Positions 13,903 to 24,682 of a DNA stretch of 26,745 nt are shown here, piece by piece. The stretch spans positions 1-26,745 of the forward strand of contig CAYHHI010000045.1 of NCBI GenBank assembly GCA_964356335.1, written 5' to 3'. The position numbers and the translations under genes are program-made. A model generated the notes under the pieces. It had not been told where the DNA came from. It was given only the letters and a program-made list of their open reading frames with translations, and did not search any database. The stretch is from CAYHHI01 sp964356335. Lineage in GTDB: Bacteria > Arandabacterota > Arandabacteria > Arandabacterales > Arandabacteraceae. How positions within the stretch are numbered: position 1 is the first letter of the stretch; every line of letters begins with the position of its first letter.

Positions 13903-15093
13903 TCAAGCTCCCACAAAGTGTCTTGCAAGCCGGAATGTTGTCGGCATTGCCTTCGCGAGGAACTTCAGAAGCGCCACGGGATCTCTCCTCAGAGCCACAC
14001 CGCTCGAAACATAAGCTCCTATAAGCTCGAACATGCGAGCCAGCTCCTTATCGCTCATCCTCGAAAGCACCTTTCTTGCCGCGAAGCGGACTCTTCGATC
14101 TTTGAACTGGGCCTTGAGAGCTTTGACGAAATCCTTTTCGATCGCATCCGTTCGCTGCCCCCCTCTCGCGTAGCGAGAGGCAAAGCCGCCACTTATGTTG
14201 CCTGACTCCACGCCGGGGACTATGCCGGCGCCTGATATGGGATCTGCCACCCTCGCGGCATCTCCGGCAAGGAAGACTCCCCCACCGAAGGCCTTGTATG
14301 GTTCTCTCTGATAAGGCACTCCCCCAACAACGAAACCCAGTATCTTGGACCTTGGAGCGCGCGTTTCTTTGAATTTCAGAAGATACTCGACCGGGGTAAG
14401 GCTCGGGCGCCGGTCCCGTGCCGACCCACTCAAGATCCCTACTCCCATGTTTGCCACGGAATCGCCTTTGGGAAAGATCCAGGCATACCCGCCAGGCGCG
14501 ACGTCCCTTCCGAAATGAAATTCAACGAGGTCGGGCTTGACATCGATCGGAGCGACAGTGTACTGGGCACACGAGAAAAGATAGGCTGGGTCTATGGCGT
14601 CGTGAATGCCGGCCTGTCTCCCGATGCGGGACTCAATGCCGTCAGCGGCGACGACAGCCCCGCACCTGATCGCATGTTGCTTCGAGCCACTTGCGACATC
14701 CATCGCCAACCCCTCCCCATCTCGAGGTCTGACGCTCCGTGCCTCTGCCCCGAGCCAGATTTCCACACCTTCCTCGGCGGCGACCTCGGCAAGCCCGCGC
14801 AGGAAGAGCTCCTTGTTGACGATCAAGCCGGCGCCGGGCTCCCTGACTTCAACACAGTTCCCGTCGGGAGAGTGAAAGCATACGGTATCTACCGATCTCG
14901 CGATCCATTCGGGTTTGATCTTGACGAACTGGGCCATCCCCTCAGCACCGATGCCCTCGGCACAAATGATGCGCTCGCCGATCCTTGGGTTTCTTTCGAC
15001 AAGGAGCGTCCGTGCGCCGCTCCTGGCCGCAGCAATCGCAGCCCAAATGCCGGACGACCCAGCCCCGACCACAGCGACGTCGAAATCACGCAA
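13903..15093 (-). CDS. Geranylgeranyl reductase family FAD-dependent oxidoreductase
   Basis: The family reduces double bonds of geranylgeranyl chains; the archaeal members saturate digeranylgeranylglycerophospholipids. The FAD Rossmann loop is VVGAGSSGIWAA (residues ~9-20), with VERNPRIGERI next. YAWIFPKGDSVANMGVGI and the second FAD motif FLAGDAARVADPISGAGI (around 280-300) are family hallmarks. The 396-residue length is normal. The start is TTG at 15093 with GGAG 9 nt upstream, and it overlaps the ferredoxin gene by 8 nt. A GGGP synthase follows. Menaquinone-chain saturation is an alternative role, but the neighbours favour ether lipids. A perfect palindrome (14162-14180) lies within the coding sequence at about residues 305-311. 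Confidence 0.9.
   Translation of the reverse strand: MRDFDVAVVGAGSSGIWAAIAAARSGARTLLVERNPRIGERIICAEGIGAEGMAQFVKIKPEWIARSVDTVCFHSPDGNCVEVREPGAGLIVNKELFLRGLAEVAAEEGVEIWLGAEARSVRPRDGEGLAMDVASGSKQHAIRCGAVVAADGIESRIGRQAGIHDAIDPAYLFSCAQYTVAPIDVKPDLVEFHFGRDVAPGGYAWIFPKGDSVANMGVGILSGSARDRRPSLTPVEYLLKFKETRAPRSKILGFVVGGVPYQREPYKAFGGGVFLAGDAARVADPISGAGIVPGVESGNISGGFASRYARGGQRTDAIEKDFVKALKAQFKDRRVRFAARKVLSRMSDKELARMFELIGAYVSSGVALRRDPVALLKFLAKAMPTTFRLARHFVGA
14162..14180. repeat. Perfect 8-3-8 palindrome within the GGR gene
   Basis: CCTCTCGC (14162-14169), loop GTA, GCGAGAGG (14173-14180) is a perfect dyad. It has the same stem and loop lengths as the palindrome in pth (4297-4315) and the same outer bases CCTCT/AGAGG. 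On the minus strand it encodes part of FASRYARGGQR in GGR. A shared geometry suggests a related repeat unit, although a chance coding palindrome cannot be excluded. Confidence 0.45.
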
Positions 15094-15275
15094 ATCGCTC
15101 TTCTCCTATGATGCCTGCTGGACAAGCGCTGACACAAACCAGGCATTTTGAGCAGAGGGCCCCATCTATGGTGACGCCGCCCGGGCCGTAGATGACCGCT
15201 TCCCGGGGGCACACGCCGCTGCATACGCCGCACTTCCAGAGGCACGGCACCTTGAGAGACGATTCCAGGACATCC

Positions 15276-15286
<11 letters not shown>
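15086..15286 (-). CDS. Small ferredoxin with two [4Fe-4S] motifs
   Basis: The 66-residue protein is an electron carrier. The first motif is C15-x3-C19-x2-C22-x3-C26-P and the second C45-x2-C48-x2-C51-x3-C55-P. The first has one extra residue between its first two cysteines compared with the usual CxxCxxCxxxCP, so cluster 1 may be altered. Its 3' end overlaps GGR by 8 nt and its 5' end overlaps alaS by 11 nt, so it is translated in step with GGR. A ferredoxin gene beside GGR is known in Methanosarcina acetivorans, where it supports lipid saturation; the same role here is inferred. The start is a TTG at 15286 with GAGG about 12 nt upstream, so the exact start is uncertain. Confidence 0.88.
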
Positions 15287-17893
<2,607 letters not shown>

Positions 17894-17897
<4 letters not shown>

Positions 17898-18556
17898 TCA
17901 TCACCTTTTTCACTGGAAGTCCGCAACGCGAACCGCGTCGCTTCCGCCGCGATATCCGCATCGAATCCTCGCCTCACAAGATAGCCGTAGACTCTCCGCC
18001 TCTTTGTCCCGGCAGGAAGCAACGTGAGTCTCGCTGCTCGCTTCAGGGCGACCTGCCTGGCATTCTCGATTTCTTCGTCGTCTTCATAGCCTGCGGCAAG
18101 CTCTTCCTGGGCGGTGGCCGCATCCACCATCTTTGCTTTGAGCTCCGCGAGAATGCGTCTCCTGCCGGTCCTCTTCTTGAGTTTCTCCCTGACCCAGAGA
18201 TGGGCAAAGACCCGGTCATCAACAGCGCCCTTGCCCTTCAGCTCCTGGATCACCCCGGCCAAAGCGGCTTCCCCAAAACCCTTGCCGTGAAGCGCCCTCC
18301 GGAGTTCACCCTCGGTTCTTGGCCTCACTTTGAGAAGCCTCAGGGCCGACCGCTTGGCTTGAGAATATTCATACGCTCTCTTCAGCTGGTCTATGAGACT
18401 CGGGCCGAGACCCAACCCCGGGGCGAGTGAAAACCTCGAAAGGTCCTCGTCCACGACCCTCAGTTCACTGCCGTCGGAAAGCATGACCAAGTACTCTTTC
18501 CTGCGGGGTATCTTCTCCAGCGCGGAAATCGTGGGCGACGATTCACAGCGAGTCAT
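17894..18556 (-). CDS. recX: Regulatory protein RecX
   Basis: RecX binds RecA filaments and modulates strand exchange. The 220-residue protein has an N-terminal extension of ~75 residues, then the RecX three-helix repeats (ALRLLKVRPRTEGELRRALH; GFGEAALAGVIQELKGKGAV; FAHLWVREKLKKRTGRRRIL), ending with YLVRRGFDADIAAEATRF. It lies 17 bp after recA and shares an ATGA overlap with alaS. The ATG at 18556 has no strong Shine-Dalgarno, so expression may rely on coupling to recA, which would keep RecX well below RecA. Confidence 0.93.
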
Positions 18557-18573
18557 GTGATCTTGTCGACGCT

Positions 18574-19704
18574 CTAATCCTTTCGCTCACCCGATTTCAA
18601 TTTCTTCCGGACGGATTCATCCAGAGGAGCAGGCTGCTGGCCGGTGGGCTCCGCCTGTCGAGGGGGCGGCATCCCGAAAGCTTCTCTTATCTTTGCATCG
18701 ATCTTCACTGCGATTTCGGGATTCTCTTTGATGTATTTCCTGGCATTGTCCCGACCCTGTCCCAACCTCTCCTTGCCGAACGAGAACCACGTACCGGTCT
18801 TCTCAATCAAATTGAGATTGGCACCCAGGTCGATCAGCTCCCCGTAGTAGGAAATGCCCTCGCCGTAGATGATATCGAACTCAGCATCTTTGAAGGGCGG
18901 TGCAACCTTGTTCTTAACAACCTTGACCCTGGTCCTGTTGCCCACCACTTGCTCGCCATCCTTGATCGAGCCAATCCTTCTTATGTCCATCCTCACCGAC
19001 GCGTAGAACTTGAGGGCCCGTCCACCAGAAGTCGTCTCGGGGTTGCCGAACATCACCCCGATGTTCATCCTGATCTGGTTGACGAAGATGACGCAAGTTC
19101 TTGATTTGCTTATGTTGCCAGTGAGCTTCCGAAGGGCCTGAGACATGAGCCTCGCCTGGAGACCCATCTGGGACTCGCCCATCTCGCCGTCAATCTCGGC
19201 CCTGGGGACAAGCGCCGCGACCGAGTCAATGGCGACAAGAGCAAGCGCCCCGCTCCTCACCAACATATCCGTGATCTCGAGTGCCTGCTCACCCGTATCA
19301 GGTTGGGACACGAGCAAGTTGTCGACGTCAACGCCGAGTTTGCGAGCATACGTGGGATCGAGTGCATGCTCGGCGTCGATGAACGCTGCCATCCCGCCGG
19401 CCTTCTGGGCGCTCGCAATTATATGAAGCACGAGTGTGGTCTTGCCCGATGATTCAGGACCGAAGACCTCGATGACCCTTCCCCTCGGTACGCCGCCAAG
19501 CCCGAGAGCAAAATCAAGTCCTAGCGATCCTGTGGAGATGACACCGATCTCCTCAGACGTGGGGCCTTCTCCTAAACGCATGATCGAGCCTTTCCCGAAC
19601 TGCCTCTCAATCTGGGTGATTGCAGCTTCAAGCGACTTGTCCTTCGCTTTGGACCTATCAAACAGCTTCTCCACCCCTCCTCCGGCCTTCTCTTTCAAAT
19701 CCAT
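18574..19704 (-). CDS. recA: Recombinase RecA
   Basis: RecA forms filaments on single-stranded DNA and drives homologous recombination. The Walker A is GPESSGKTT (residues ~81-89). Also visible are the DAEHALDP segment, VAIDSVAALVPRAEIDGEMGE, the L2 DNA-binding loop around FGNPETTSGGRALKFYAS, and a C-terminal helical domain followed by a Pro/Gln-rich linker and a charged tail (376 residues, slightly long). GGGGGG with a 6-nt spacer precedes the ATG at 19704. It begins 14 bp after thpR in a cinA-thpR-recA-recX run. That spacer is too short for a promoter with a LexA box, so any SOS control must come from upstream. Confidence 0.99.
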   Translation of the reverse strand: MDLKEKAGGGVEKLFDRSKAKDKSLEAAITQIERQFGKGSIMRLGEGPTSEEIGVISTGSLGLDFALGLGGVPRGRVIEVFGPESSGKTTLVLHIIASAQKAGGMAAFIDAEHALDPTYARKLGVDVDNLLVSQPDTGEQALEITDMLVRSGALALVAIDSVAALVPRAEIDGEMGESQMGLQARLMSQALRKLTGNISKSRTCVIFVNQIRMNIGVMFGNPETTSGGRALKFYASVRMDIRRIGSIKDGEQVVGNRTRVKVVKNKVAPPFKDAEFDIIYGEGISYYGELIDLGANLNLIEKTGTWFSFGKERLGQGRDNARKYIKENPEIAVKIDAKIREAFGMPPPRQAEPTGQQPAPLDESVRKKLKSGERKD

Positions 19705-19718
19705 ACCCCGCCCCCCTT

Positions 19719-20291
19719 TCAGATCTGTTCCAGAGCAAACGACTCCAGAACCGTGTAGGTAGGTCCCTTGGGACTCAACTCACTTCTCATGAGATTAACC
19801 CTATCGATTCTCACTTTCAAGGGATTAAATTCCAGATTCGCTACCTGGCGCGCGAGGTCCGCAAGCGGTCCCGATTCCCTGCGTACTCGTCCGATGGTGA
19901 GGTGCGGCGAAAAAGGTCTATCCTCTTTGGCAAAGCCCTGAGTGGCGCATGCTTCCTCAACTCTGGCGGCCGCCTCCACGAGATGCTCCTTGCCCTCAGT
20001 TATGCCTATCCACACCACCCGGACGTTTCTCTTTCCGGGAGGGAAGGTGCCCATTCCCGCAAGCGTGATCTCGAAGGACTTCGTGCCCTTCAGAGAACCG
20101 GTCAAGGCTGCGGACAAGTCACTGATTCGCCTGGTCTCGACGTTACCCAGGAATTTGACGGTGATATGGATGTTCCGGGGTTCCACCCACTTCACATCGG
20201 CACCCACACTCCCTAAGTCTTCCTCGATCCTGCTGACAGCTTCCCTCCCCTCTTCACTCACAGGGATTGCTATAAAGGTTCTCATTGTCTC
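19719..20291 (-). CDS. thpR: RNA 2',3'-cyclic phosphodiesterase
   Basis: ThpR belongs to the 2H phosphoesterase family and opens 2',3'-cyclic phosphates on RNA, formerly called 2'-5' RNA ligase. The two catalytic motifs are HITVKFLG and HLTIGRVR. The N-terminus MRTFIAIPVSEEGREAV is standard. I chose the GTG at 20291 with GGGGGAG 8 nt upstream; the ATG at 20282 is nearly as likely. The reading frame stays open up to 20399, but the added residues match nothing expected. The protein of ~190 residues is normal. It lies between cinA and recA, 14 bp before recA. Confidence 0.9.
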   Translation of the reverse strand, partial: ETMRTFIAIPVSEEGREAVSRIEEDLGSVGADVKWVEPRNIHITVKFLGNVETRRISDLSAALTGSLKGTKSFEITLAGMGTFPPGKRNVRVVWIGITEGKEHLVEAAARVEEACATQGFAKEDRPFSPHLTIGRVRRESGPLADLARQVANLEFNPLKVRIDRVNLMRSELSPKGPTYTVLESFALEQI

Positions 20292-20405
20292 CACGTCGCA
20301 TTCTCCCCCTGTCGTTTTTCCAGTAAGGAATTCGCCTGACGGATCTCCCCGGAGAGCTCCCGCCGAGGCTCCCGGAAGCCCCGTGAGGACATCCCTCAAG
20401 AGCTC

Positions 20406-21653
20406 CTATGGAGTACCCTCTCCCCCGAGCAGGTGACATCTTACCATATCGAGGGCACGCGCTGCCGCCCGACGCTTGACGACCTCTCTTTCACCCACAA
20501 AGATGTACCGCCTGACTTCGCAGCCCCCATCGCAGGCGAGCGCCAGATATACAAGGCCAACGGGCTTGGTCTCGCTACCACCGGTCGGCCCTGCGATTCC
20601 GGTTGTGGCAAGTCCAAGATCGGTTCGGGCAGATTCTCTAACCCCGCGAGCCATGGCTTCGGCGACCTCTCCGCTCACAGCGCCGCAGCTCTTGATCAGA
20701 GCCTCGTCAACCCCGAGCACTTCTGCCTTAGCTTTGTTGCTGTACGCCACAATTCCTCGCTCCAGGCATGCCGAGATGCCGGCTACCTCCGTAAGAAGAT
20801 GGGCAATGAGCCCACCGGTGCATGACTCCGCCGTCGCCATGGTCTTGCGCTTCTGGATAAGCATTTTTCCAACAACCACATGGATGTCTTCGCCCCCTGC
20901 GGAGTAGATCCGATCTCCGAGCCTCGGTGCAATCTCGTTTGTTGCCTCACGAAGTGCGTCGGCGGCCCGGGCCGATTCATCCGAGATCGCGGTAAGCACG
21001 AGGTTGACGCCTGTCTCCTCAGGCAGAAAGGCGAGGCTCACTCTCAAGGCAGGAATCACATCGGCAAGCTTTTCCGAGATCTCCGACTCGGTTATCCCCA
21101 TGGTTCTAAGGGTTTTCGTCCTTATGAAGTCCCGGCCTGCCCGCAGTTTGAGTCGAGCGATGACGCCGCTCTCGAATATGGCCTTGGCTTCGCGCGGCAC
21201 GCCCGGAAACACATAGATTATTGATGCCCCGCTGGTCAACACCAGCCCGGGCGCCGTTCCAGCCGGATTGACTATGGTGCGGGCACCTTCGGGAACCAGA
21301 GCAAGCGACTTTATGTTATCGGGCGCCCTGAGCCCTCGCTTTCTGAAACGCTCCTCGATGTAAGACAGGGTAGCATCATCGACAACAAGCCTCGCTCCAA
21401 AAGCTTCAGCCAGGGCCTGCCGCGTCAGGTCGTCATGAGTCGGCCCGAGCCCACCTGTCACCAGGACAAGATCATAGGAACGCGCAGCGCCGCGGAGCTC
21501 ATTCACGATCTCACTCAAGTCATCCCCAACCTTCACAATCCGCGAAACCCTGATGCCGATCTCACGGAGGTGGCCGGCCAGGTATGAGGAATTGGTGTCA
21601 ACCTTGTGGCCGCTTATGATCTCATCGCCGATGATTATTATAGCGGTCTTCAC
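20406..21653 (-). CDS. cinA: CinA family nicotinamide-nucleotide amidase / competence-damage protein
   Basis: CinA has an N-terminal MoCF_biosynth-like domain (TAIIIIGDEIISGHKVDTNS; TGGLGPTHDDLTRQALAEAFG) and a C-terminal NMN amidase (PncC) domain (TMATAESCTGGLIAHLLTEV; AYSNKAKAEVLGV; ATTGIAGPTGG). The pair hydrolyses NMN and ADP-ribose-type nucleotides in pyridine-nucleotide recycling. I start at the GTG at 21653, giving 415 residues as in the family; GGGG lies about 10 nt upstream and pgpA ends 7 nt before. An open frame extends 56 codons further into pgpA but has no family resemblance. cinA next to recA is a recurrent arrangement, known from competence operons in streptococci. Confidence 0.96.
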   Translation of the reverse strand: MKTAIIIIGDEIISGHKVDTNSSYLAGHLREIGIRVSRIVKVGDDLSEIVNELRGAARSYDLVLVTGGLGPTHDDLTRQALAEAFGARLVVDDATLSYIEERFRKRGLRAPDNIKSLALVPEGARTIVNPAGTAPGLVLTSGASIIYVFPGVPREAKAIFESGVIARLKLRAGRDFIRTKTLRTMGITESEISEKLADVIPALRVSLAFLPEETGVNLVLTAISDESARAADALREATNEIAPRLGDRIYSAGGEDIHVVVGKMLIQKRKTMATAESCTGGLIAHLLTEVAGISACLERGIVAYSNKAKAEVLGVDEALIKSCGAVSGEVAEAMARGVRESARTDLGLATTGIAGPTGGSETKPVGLVYLALACDGGCEVRRYIFVGEREVVKRRAAARALDMVRCHLLGGEGTP

Positions 21654-21660
21654 GTCCGAG

Positions 21661-22137
21661 CTACCCCAGAATAGCCTTGGCGAGATGGAGAACCAGGTTG
21701 GCGTAGATGCCCGCGACTCCATCGTCGAGCATAACGCCCGCTCCGTGGCCGATCCTTTCGGCACGCCTCGCAGGGAAAGGTTTGACGATGTCGAACAATC
21801 TGAAGAGGAAGAAACCGCCAATCACGTAGCCCAGGCCGGAGGGCAGAAGAGCAAGCGAGATCAGCATGCCCCATATCTCATCGATCACTATGCGCTTGTT
21901 GTCGCGGCCAAAGCGGTTCTCAAGGTGCCGGGCCGAGAGGAGGCCTACGACGAAGACAACGCCGGCCACGAGTAGCCAACCCGGCAGATGCGCCGCTCCT
22001 ACCACGTGGAGCCTCATGAGAATGGCATAGATCGCCAACCCTACGGCGCTCCCGACAGTCCCCGGGGCAAGAGGGAAATACCCCGAGTAAAATCCCGTGC
22101 CGATTATCTCCGCCAGTTTCCTGGCAAGGGTTTTCAT
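21661..22137 (-). CDS. pgpA: Phosphatidylglycerophosphatase A
   Basis: PgpA dephosphorylates phosphatidylglycerol phosphate to phosphatidylglycerol, so the cell makes ordinary bacterial-type phospholipid head groups. The 158-residue membrane protein has GYFPLAPGTVGSAVGL, the metal-binding IDEIWGM, FRLFDIVKPFPARRAE and DDGVAGIYANL, all conserved, with about four hydrophobic segments. The ATG at 22137 shares one base with the TGA of the preceding porB gene. It is followed after 7 bp by cinA, a common partner. Confidence 0.95.
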   Translation of the reverse strand: MKTLARKLAEIIGTGFYSGYFPLAPGTVGSAVGLAIYAILMRLHVVGAAHLPGWLLVAGVVFVVGLLSARHLENRFGRDNKRIVIDEIWGMLISLALLPSGLGYVIGGFFLFRLFDIVKPFPARRAERIGHGAGVMLDDGVAGIYANLVLHLAKAILG

Positions 22138-23108
22138 CAAGCCGCGCTCTTACCCTCTTCGCAAACGGTCGCGCAGAGATTGCCTATTCCGGAAAGCGCC
22201 TGGAGTTCGCGCCAGCGCCTGTCAATCTCGGCCTGCCCCTCCACGAGCACTTCCGGATGATCCTTAAGATGCGAGAACCTGCCCTGCTGGCTTGTCCATT
22301 CCGTGAGGGGCAGCTTCTCCTTTGGCGTATAGGTTATCCTCCAGGTTCCCTCGTCGTATTCGTAAAGCGGCCAGAAGCAAGCCTCCACGGCGAGCCTTGC
22401 CATCTCGATGGTCTTCTCCATGGGATAACGCCAGCCCCTGTGACAGGGGGAGAGTATGTTGATGAAACTCGGTCCGTTCTTAGAGAGCGCCTTCTGGACC
22501 TTCTCAATGAGGTCGGACCAATTGCTGGGAGATGCCTGCGCCACATATGGAATCCTGTGAGCCACCATGATCCGGGTCATGTCTTTATGGTACTGCGTCT
22601 TGCCGGGGATCACGTCGCCTGCCGGACAGGTCGAAGTCGCGGCCCCGAGAGGTGTGGCGCTGGAGCGCTGAATACCTGTGTTCATATATGCCTCATTGTC
22701 GTAGCAGACATAGAGCAGCCTGTGGCCCCTTTCGGCTGCCCCGGAGAGGGCCTGGAGTCCTATGTCGTAAGTTCCGCCGTCTCCGCCAAAGGCTATGAAT
22801 CGAATATCCTTCTTTATCTTGCCCTGGCGCTTCAGGGACCTATACGAGGCCTCAACGCCGCTAACGGTCGAGGCGACATTCTCGAACGCATTGTGGATAA
22901 ATGGGACCTTCCAGGCGGTGTATGGAAAGATCGTAGTCACAACCTCGAGACACCCGGTCGCACAACCCACAACAATGTCCTTGCCCGCCGCCAGGAGCAC
23001 TTGTCTTACGATGATCGTTGCAGCGCATCCTGCGCACGCTCTATGTCCACCTGACAGCAGATCTTCTCTTTTCGACAGCTCCTTTAAACCCAATCTTGGA
23101 CTTGCCAC
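22137..23108 (-). CDS. porB: Pyruvate:ferredoxin oxidoreductase, beta subunit
   Basis: The beta subunit binds thiamine diphosphate and the proximal [4Fe-4S] cluster. GHRACAGCAATIIVRQVL (residues ~21-38) and GCATGCLEVVTT hold cluster cysteines, and a further Cys lies in the SPCHRGW segment, as in archaeal-type four-subunit PORs. The ThDP motif is AFGGDGGTYDIG with YDNEAYMNTG after it. WKVPFIHNAFENVA is also typical. The start is GTG at 23108, with GGAGG 6 nt upstream overlapping the porA end. The four genes run porG-porD-porA-porB. 2-oxoisovalerate oxidoreductase is an alternative, but PorA and PorB signatures favour pyruvate. Confidence 0.92.
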   Translation of the reverse strand: MASPRLGLKELSKREDLLSGGHRACAGCAATIIVRQVLLAAGKDIVVGCATGCLEVVTTIFPYTAWKVPFIHNAFENVASTVSGVEASYRSLKRQGKIKKDIRFIAFGGDGGTYDIGLQALSGAAERGHRLLYVCYDNEAYMNTGIQRSSATPLGAATSTCPAGDVIPGKTQYHKDMTRIMVAHRIPYVAQASPSNWSDLIEKVQKALSKNGPSFINILSPCHRGWRYPMEKTIEMARLAVEACFWPLYEYDEGTWRITYTPKEKLPLTEWTSQQGRFSHLKDHPEVLVEGQAEIDRRWRELQALSGIGNLCATVCEEGKSAA

Positions 23109-23118
23109 CTCTGGCCTC

Positions 23119-24312
23119 CTATTCCCTCACGCCCAGAAAACCTATCTCATCGGAGCTCTTGCCGCTCCGAGCGAGGGCTTTCAGCTCTTCGAATGCCTGT
23201 GCGATGTACTCGCCTGACATGTCACGACCGCCGAGACCGTAGATGTAGTTCTTAAGCGGCACCTCTGCATGATGGTAGAGGGCGGCTCGGATCTCGATCG
23301 ACACAGGACCGCCCTGGGCCCCAAAGGAATGCGACCTGTCAAGCACAGCAACTGCCTTGGCATGTGAAAGCGCCTGCCTCACATCCTCGTAGGGGAAAGG
23401 CCTGAAGGTTCTCATCTTGAGGAGCCCCACCTTCTCACCCTTCATTCTCAAGTCATCGACCACCGTCTTGGCGGTGCCGCAGGTTGAACCGAGGGCAACC
23501 ACAATCCGCTCGGCATCGTCCGTCGAGTACTTCTCAACCTGGCTGTATTTTCTTCCTGATATTCCCTGGAATTCCTTCGCCACATCATCAATCGCCTTCG
23601 GTGCCCTCTTCATCGCCTCGATCTGCGGCATCTTGTGCTCGAAGTAGTAGTCGTGAAAATCAAGGGGGCCGAAAGTCATGGGATTGGCCGTATCAAGCAG
23701 GTTATGAACGGGCCTGAACTCACCGATGAAATCCCGCACAGTCTTATCGTCAAGGATCTCCACCGGTTCGAGTGTATGGCTCAGGATGAAGCCATCCAAA
23801 CAGACCATAACCGGCAGATGCACGTTCTTGTCTTCAGCGATCCTCACGGCCTGAAGCATGTTGTCGTATGCTTCCTGAGAGGTTTCGGAATGCAGATGTA
23901 TCCAGCCCGCATCCCTCGCACCCATGGAATCGCTGTGATCGCAATGTATGTTTATGGGGGCGCTCAGGGCCCTGTTCACATCCGCCATCACTATGGGGCA
24001 GCGCGTTGACGCTGCTATGTAGAGGATTTCCCACATCAAGGCAAGACCGTTGGCCGATGTTGCGGTAACCACTCTGGAGCCTGCCGCCGAAGCTCCAACC
24101 GCCGCGCTCATAGCGCTGTGTTCGGACTCCACAAGAACGAATTCGGTTTTAACATCGCCATCGGCGACGAACTCTGCGAACTTGTGCATCAGCTCCGTCT
24201 GGGGCGTTATGGGATAAGCGGCAACCACATCGGGGTTGATCTGCCGCATGGCTTCTGCGACAGCATCATTGCCAGTGAGTGCCATCACTGTTTTCGCTGC
24301 GACACTTTTCAT
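23119..24312 (-). CDS. porA: Pyruvate:ferredoxin oxidoreductase, alpha subunit
   Basis: The alpha subunit contributes the pyrimidine-binding domain and a transketolase-type C-terminal domain. Typical segments are DVVAAYPITPQTELMHKFAE (residues ~29-48), VESEHSAMSAAVGASAAGSR, the highly conserved SAPINIHCDHSDSMGARDAG, and LPVMVCLDGFILSH, which are hallmarks of pyruvate-specific PorA. AVLDRSHSFGAQGGPVSIEI lies near the C-terminus. I chose the ATG at 24312 with GGAG 8 nt upstream, giving 397 residues; an upstream in-frame start at 24357 adds 15 unrelated residues. It lies 61 bp after porD and 10 bp before porB. Confidence 0.95.
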   Translation of the reverse strand: MKSVAAKTVMALTGNDAVAEAMRQINPDVVAAYPITPQTELMHKFAEFVADGDVKTEFVLVESEHSAMSAAVGASAAGSRVVTATSANGLALMWEILYIAASTRCPIVMADVNRALSAPINIHCDHSDSMGARDAGWIHLHSETSQEAYDNMLQAVRIAEDKNVHLPVMVCLDGFILSHTLEPVEILDDKTVRDFIGEFRPVHNLLDTANPMTFGPLDFHDYYFEHKMPQIEAMKRAPKAIDDVAKEFQGISGRKYSQVEKYSTDDAERIVVALGSTCGTAKTVVDDLRMKGEKVGLLKMRTFRPFPYEDVRQALSHAKAVAVLDRSHSFGAQGGPVSIEIRAALYHHAEVPLKNYIYGLGGRDMSGEYIAQAFEELKALARSGKSSDEIGFLGVRE

Positions 24313-24373
24313 TACTTCCACTCCTTCTCTGCCGGGGCCAGGTCTGCAAAGTTGCACATATGAGTCACGTTCA

Positions 24374-24682
24374 TCACTTGCGTTCCTTGTCCCTCAACTC
24401 TTCCTCGCGGACCATCTGGATTGCTTTCACCTTGGGCGGGCATACTTCAGCGCAAATCCCGCACCCCTTGCAGTGTTCGAGATCGATGCCGACGACTTTT
24501 CCGTCTCTGACCTGAATCGCCGAGTCCGGACAGTAGATCCAGCACCTCAAACAATGATTGCACTTAGCCTCATCCTTGATAGGCCTGAAGGTGCGCCACG
24601 AACCTGTTTCATATTCGTCGGCATTGCCCGCTGAGTCGATTCTTCCTCCGATCGCCAACTCTTTCCAGCCCTTCTTCTTCAT
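24374..24682 (-). CDS. porD: Pyruvate:ferredoxin oxidoreductase, delta subunit (2[4Fe-4S] ferredoxin)
   Basis: The delta subunit relays electrons from the catalytic centre to external ferredoxin through two [4Fe-4S] clusters. The motifs are CNHCLRCWIYCP and CKGCGICAEVCP, both with the regular CxxCxxCxxxCP spacing, preceded by the conserved GSWRTFRPI segment. The 102-residue length is normal. Its ATG overlaps the TGA of porG (ATGA). These regular motifs contrast with the altered first motif of the small ferredoxin at 15086-15286. Confidence 0.95.
   Translation of the reverse strand: MKKKGWKELAIGGRIDSAGNADEYETGSWRTFRPIKDEAKCNHCLRCWIYCPDSAIQVRDGKVVGIDLEHCKGCGICAEVCPPKVKAIQMVREEELRDKERK

Noticed and set aside
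20292..20399. A 36-codon N-terminal extension of thpR from a TTG at 20399
   Set aside because: The Shine-Dalgarno is too close to that TTG, the extra residues are not family-like, and a good site precedes the GTG at 20291.
21654..21821. A 56-codon N-terminal extension of cinA
   Set aside because: It overlaps pgpA, has no family resemblance, and the GTG at 21653 gives the normal CinA N-terminus with a plausible ribosome site.
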